A DNA stretch of 8,672 nt from contig JAJZQA010000095.1 in assembly GCA_021810985.1 (NCBI GenBank), positions 1 through 8,672 of the forward strand. Direction: 5' to 3'. Each line of letters starts with the position of its first letter. Position 1 is the first letter of the stretch. Below are positions 5,440 to 8,672 of the stretch, piece after piece. The notes beneath the pieces are model-generated. The model saw nothing but the letters and a program-made list of their open reading frames with translations. It ran no database searches and was not told where the DNA came from. Source of the stretch: Deltaproteobacteria bacterium. Its GTDB lineage: Bacteria > Desulfobacterota > Desulfuromonadia > Geobacterales > Geobacteraceae. The translations under genes and the position numbers were made by a program.

Positions 5440-6909
5440 ATGGATTCAACGAAAAAACAGCTTAGAATTGCCACCAGAAACTGCGGCTTTATCGATCCTG
5501 AGAATATAGAGGATTACATTGGAGTGCGCGGTTACGAGGCACTTGCCAATGCTATCACGAAAAACACTCCGGCCGGGATTATCGACGAAATGAAGAAATC
5601 CGGTCTCCGTGGCCGTGGGGGCGGCGGTTTCCCTACCGGTACCAAGTGGAGCTTTGCGGCTGCCAATCAGGCCGACCAGAAATATGTTGTCTGTAATGCT
5701 GACGAAGGCGACCCCGGTGCATTCATGGACCGCGCCATCCTCGAAGGCGACCCGCATTCAATCGTTGAGGCAATGGCTCTCTGCGGTTATGCAATCGGCG
5801 CATCCATCGGCGTTGTCTACATCCGTGCAGAGTACCCGCTTGCCATCAAGCGCCTTATCATGGCTATCAACGACGCTCGTGCCTATGGCCTGCTCGGCAA
5901 AAACATCTTCGGTTCCGATTTCAGCTTCGACATCGAGCTGAAGTACGGTGCCGGCGCTTTTGTTTGCGGTGAGGAAACCGCTCTCATCCGCTCCATGGAA
6001 GGAAGCCGCGGCGAGCCTTACACCAAGCCTCCCTTCCCGGCAAACGCCGGCTACTGGGGTAAGCCGACCATCGTTAACAACGTTGAGACCTTTGCCAACA
6101 TCCCGGCAATTCTCGTAAAGGGTGCTGACTGGTTCTCTGCAATCGGAACCGAAAAGTCCAAGGGAACCAAGGTTTTCGCGTTGGCAGGCAACATCACCAA
6201 TGTTGGTCTCATCGAAGTACCGATGGGCATCTCCCTGAAGGAAATCATCTTCGAAATCGGTGGCGGTTGCCCCGGCGGCAAAGCGTTCAAAGCCGTTCAG
6301 ACCGGTGGTCCTTCCGGTGGTGCTCTCACCTATAAAGACGCGGATTGCCCCATCGACTACGACAACCTCCTTGCCAAAAACTCCATGATGGGCTCCGGTG
6401 GTATGATCGTCATGGACGAAGATACCTGTATGGTCGACATCGCCAAGTTCTTCCTCGACTTCACCATGGATGAGACCTGCGGTAAGTGTACCCCTTGCCG
6501 TATCGGTTCCAAGCGTCTCTATGAGACCCTTCACAAGATCTGTGATGGCCAAGGTACCGAGGCTGACTTCGAGAAAATGAAGACCCTCGCGGTAAACATC
6601 AAGGATACGGCACTCTGTGGCCTCGGTCAGACCATGCCTAACCCGGTTCTGTCCACCATGAATACCTTCGCTGACGAGTATCTTGCTCACGTTCGTGACA
6701 AGAAGTGTCCTGCCGGTGTCTGTACGAACCTGCTCGAGATCGTCATCGTTCCCGAGAAGTGCGTTGGCTGTACCCTCTGTGCCCGCGTATGTCCGGTTAA
6801 CTGCATCTCCGGCAAAGTGAAGGAAGTTCACTTCATCGATCAGGCTGCCTGTATCAAGTGCGGCGCATGTATCGACAAGTGCAAGTTTGATGCGATTGTT
6901 AAACAGTAG
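5440..6909 (+). CDS. hndC: NuoF-like FMN/NAD(P)H-binding subunit with added Fe-S clusters (HndC/HydB type)
   Basis: This 489-residue subunit is the flavin and NAD(P)(H) site of the hydrogenase complex and, in bifurcating relatives, the place where electrons are split. The dinucleotide/FMN loop GRGGGGFPTGTKW lies at 58-70, and the FMN-binding block GAGAFVCGEETAL at about 170-182. The [4Fe-4S] site corresponding to complex I cluster N3 is C347-x2-C350-x2-C353 with C393 (LCGLGQ). A ferredoxin-like C-terminal domain adds two more [4Fe-4S] clusters: C441, C444, C447, C451 and C471, C474, C477, C481. CPAGVC at about 423-428 is typical of hydrogenase and formate dehydrogenase NuoF homologues and is absent from true complex I. 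It lacks the fused N-terminal thioredoxin-like domain, which hndB supplies separately. The ribosome binding site is GGAGG at 5426-5430. Codon use is strongly biased (ATC, AAC, GGT/GGC, GTT), suggesting high expression. Confidence 0.93.
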   Translation: MDSTKKQLRIATRNCGFIDPENIEDYIGVRGYEALANAITKNTPAGIIDEMKKSGLRGRGGGGFPTGTKWSFAAANQADQKYVVCNADEGDPGAFMDRAILEGDPHSIVEAMALCGYAIGASIGVVYIRAEYPLAIKRLIMAINDARAYGLLGKNIFGSDFSFDIELKYGAGAFVCGEETALIRSMEGSRGEPYTKPPFPANAGYWGKPTIVNNVETFANIPAILVKGADWFSAIGTEKSKGTKVFALAGNITNVGLIEVPMGISLKEIIFEIGGGCPGGKAFKAVQTGGPSGGALTYKDADCPIDYDNLLAKNSMMGSGGMIVMDEDTCMVDIAKFFLDFTMDETCGKCTPCRIGSKRLYETLHKICDGQGTEADFEKMKTLAVNIKDTALCGLGQTMPNPVLSTMNTFADEYLAHVRDKKCPAGVCTNLLEIVIVPEKCVGCTLCARVCPVNCISGKVKEVHFIDQAACIKCGACIDKCKFDAIVKQ

Positions 6910-6945
6910 GGTTTGTTAAACAATAAGTAAAAGGAGCTCATATAC

Positions 6946-8672
6946 ATGTCTATGCTAAAAATTACCATTGACGGTAAAGAAACCGAAGTTCCGCAGGGCA
7001 GCATGATCCTAGACGCTGCCAAAAAACTTAACATTGAAGTTCCTACTCTCTGCTACCTCAATCTTGAGGACCTGGCAGTGAATAACATGGCAGCTTCCTG
7101 CCGTATCTGCGTGGTCGAGGTTGCCGGCCGTAAGAATCTTGCACCGGCCTGCGCCACTCCTATCACAGACGGAATGGAAGTTAAGACCAACACCATGCGT
7201 GTTCTTAATGCCCGTAAAACCGTACTCGAGCTGCTTCTTTCCGACCACCCGAAGGACTGCTTGGTCTGTCAGAAGTCCGGCGAGTGCGATCTGCAGGACG
7301 TTGCCGAGAAGTTCGGTGTCCGTGAAGTTCGCTATGAAGGCGTTATGTCCACCTATCGCAAGGACATTTCTCCCTCAATCGTTCGCGACATGGACAAGTG
7401 CATCATGTGTCGTCGTTGCGAAACCATGTGTAACGACGTGCAGACCTGTGGTGTTCTGTCCGGCGTAAACAGGGGCTTTACCTCCGTTGTCGCTCCTGCA
7501 TTCGAAATGAACCTGGAAGACTCCGTCTGTACCTTCTGTGGTCAGTGTACGGCCGTCTGTCCGGTTGGTGCTCTTGTTGAGCGCGACCACACTTGGGAAA
7601 TCGTTAACGCGATTGCCGATCCTGAGAAAGTCACCGTTGTTCAGACCGCACCTGCTGTCCGTGCTGCCCTTGGTGAAGACCTCGGTATTGAAGCCGGCGT
7701 TTCCGTAACCGGCAAAATGGCTGCCGCACTTCGCAGACTTGGTTTCGACCACGTTTTCGATACCGACTTCGCAGCCGACCTCACCATCATGGAAGAAGGT
7801 TCTGAGTTCCTTGACCGTCTTACCCGCTATCTTGATGGCGACAAGACTGTCAGACTGCCGATCCTTACCTCTTGCTGTCCTGCATGGGTCAAGTTCTTCG
7901 AGCATCAGTTCCCGGACCTCCTTGATGTTCCTTCATCCGCACGTTCTCCGCAGCAGATGTTCGGCGCCGTCGCAAAAACCTACTTTGCCGACATCCTCGG
8001 AATTCCGAGGGAGAAGATGGTAGTTGTTTCCGTGATGCCTTGCCTCGCCAAGAAGTACGAGTGCGACCGTCCGGAGTTCAAAGTCAACGGTAACCCTGAT
8101 GTTGACTACTCCATTACCACCCGTGAGCTCGCACGCCTTATCAAGCGTATGAACATCGACTTCGCCGCGCTTCCTGACGAAGACTTCGATCATCCTCTTG
8201 GTGAGTCCACTGGTGCTGCTCCGATCTTCGGCGCAACTGGTGGTGTTATCGAAGCAGCTCTGAGAACCGCATACGAACTTGCTACCGGTCAGACTCTTGA
8301 GAGTGTTGATTTTGAAGCAGTTCGTGGTATGCAGGGCATCCGTTCCGCTAAGGTCCAGGTTGGTCCGCATACTCTGAATATCGGTATTGCACACGAGCTC
8401 GGCAATGCCCGCAAGCTTCTTGAAGAAGTTCGCGCCGGTAAATCCGAGTACCATGCAATCGAAATCATGTCCTGCCCCGGCGGTTGTATCGGCGGTGGCG
8501 GTCAGCCGTATCACCATGGAGATGTCGAGCTTCTCAAAAAGAGAACCAAGGTTCTTTATGATGAGGATAAGGGCAAGAAACTCCGTAAATCCCATGAAAA
8601 CCCCTACATCATCGAACTGTATGAGAAGTTCCTCGGCAAGCCGCTGAGCGACAAAGCTCATCACCTCCTCCA
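6946..8672 (+). CDS. hndD: [FeFe] hydrogenase catalytic subunit (HndD/HydA type), cut at the window edge
   Basis: This protein catalyses reversible H2 oxidation/proton reduction. 575 codons plus two bases are visible, with no stop before the edge; the family is usually about 580-590 residues, so only a short tail is missing. Domains in order: an N-terminal [2Fe-2S] domain (C36, C52, C55, C69); a His-ligated [4Fe-4S] site (H101, C105, C108, C114); two [4Fe-4S] clusters (C152, C155, C158, C162 and C195, C198, C201, C205); then the H-cluster domain. H-cluster motifs are TSCCPAW (308-314), MPCLAKKYE (364-372) and CPGGCIGGGGQP (510-521), so the ligands are C311, C366, C510 and C514. Residues matching the known proton path are present: C310, E284, E287 and S334. 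The C-terminal ENPYIIELYEKFLGKPLS belongs to the small-subunit-like region. AAGGAG at 6931-6936 selects the ATG at 6946. It follows hndC by 36 bp. Confidence 0.95.
   Translation, partial: MSMLKITIDGKETEVPQGSMILDAAKKLNIEVPTLCYLNLEDLAVNNMAASCRICVVEVAGRKNLAPACATPITDGMEVKTNTMRVLNARKTVLELLLSDHPKDCLVCQKSGECDLQDVAEKFGVREVRYEGVMSTYRKDISPSIVRDMDKCIMCRRCETMCNDVQTCGVLSGVNRGFTSVVAPAFEMNLEDSVCTFCGQCTAVCPVGALVERDHTWEIVNAIADPEKVTVVQTAPAVRAALGEDLGIEAGVSVTGKMAAALRRLGFDHVFDTDFAADLTIMEEGSEFLDRLTRYLDGDKTVRLPILTSCCPAWVKFFEHQFPDLLDVPSSARSPQQMFGAVAKTYFADILGIPREKMVVVSVMPCLAKKYECDRPEFKVNGNPDVDYSITTRELARLIKRMNIDFAALPDEDFDHPLGESTGAAPIFGATGGVIEAALRTAYELATGQTLESVDFEAVRGMQGIRSAKVQVGPHTLNIGIAHELGNARKLLEEVRAGKSEYHAIEIMSCPGGCIGGGGQPYHHGDVELLKKRTKVLYDEDKGKKLRKSHENPYIIELYEKFLGKPLSDKAHHLL

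Noticed and set aside
5758..6831. 357-codon open frame on the minus strand inside hndC
   Set aside because: hndC is unmistakable. Long antisense frames are a common by-product of the strong codon bias in such genes, and this one has no domain signal.
7933..8664. 243-codon open frame on the minus strand inside hndD
   Set aside because: It lies opposite the H-cluster domain and is explained by codon bias in hndD.

Overview
The window looks like a piece of chromosome from an anaerobic, respiring deltaproteobacterium. The gene content (type II NADH dehydrogenase, HPP-family membrane protein, four-gene Hnd-type [FeFe] hydrogenase) and moderate GC suggest the Desulfuromonadales (Geobacter/Pelobacter-like). 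That placement is inference; no rRNA or other marker is present.

Layout. Positions 31-1329 (minus strand) encode a complete type II NADH:quinone oxidoreductase. A 405-bp divergent spacer with several inverted repeats separates it from an HPP-family membrane protein at 1735-2259 (plus). Convergent to that gene, at 2376-3389 (minus), is an unrecognised 337-residue protein with a central coiled coil. Next comes about 1.1 kb (3390-4493) with no convincing gene. It holds a good sigma70-type promoter candidate and a run of hairpins and palindromes, including two sets of mutually exclusive stems.

From 4494 to the right edge runs a tight operon of four plus-strand genes with gaps of 26, 20 and 36 bp, each with a clear Shine-Dalgarno sequence. 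They are a NuoE-like [2Fe-2S] protein (hndA), a small thioredoxin-fold ferredoxin-like protein (hndB), a NuoF-like FMN/NAD(P)H subunit with extra iron-sulfur clusters (hndC) and the catalytic [FeFe] hydrogenase (hndD). hndD is cut by the window edge just before its expected end. Together they form a soluble NAD(P)-linked hydrogenase of the HndABCD/HydABC type. In that family electrons pass between H2, NAD(P) and, in the bifurcating members, ferredoxin. The first half of the window handles membrane NADH oxidation and the second half cytosolic NAD(P)H/H2 exchange, but nothing in the sequence shows that the two are co-regulated.

The most interesting points are the structured non-coding region ahead of the hydrogenase operon, an expanded cysteine spacing in the N-terminal [2Fe-2S] site of HndD, the reduced cysteine set of HndB, and the unidentified coiled-coil protein. 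I found no CRISPR array, tRNA, rRNA, insertion sequence or prophage signal, and no clearly new multi-gene system.
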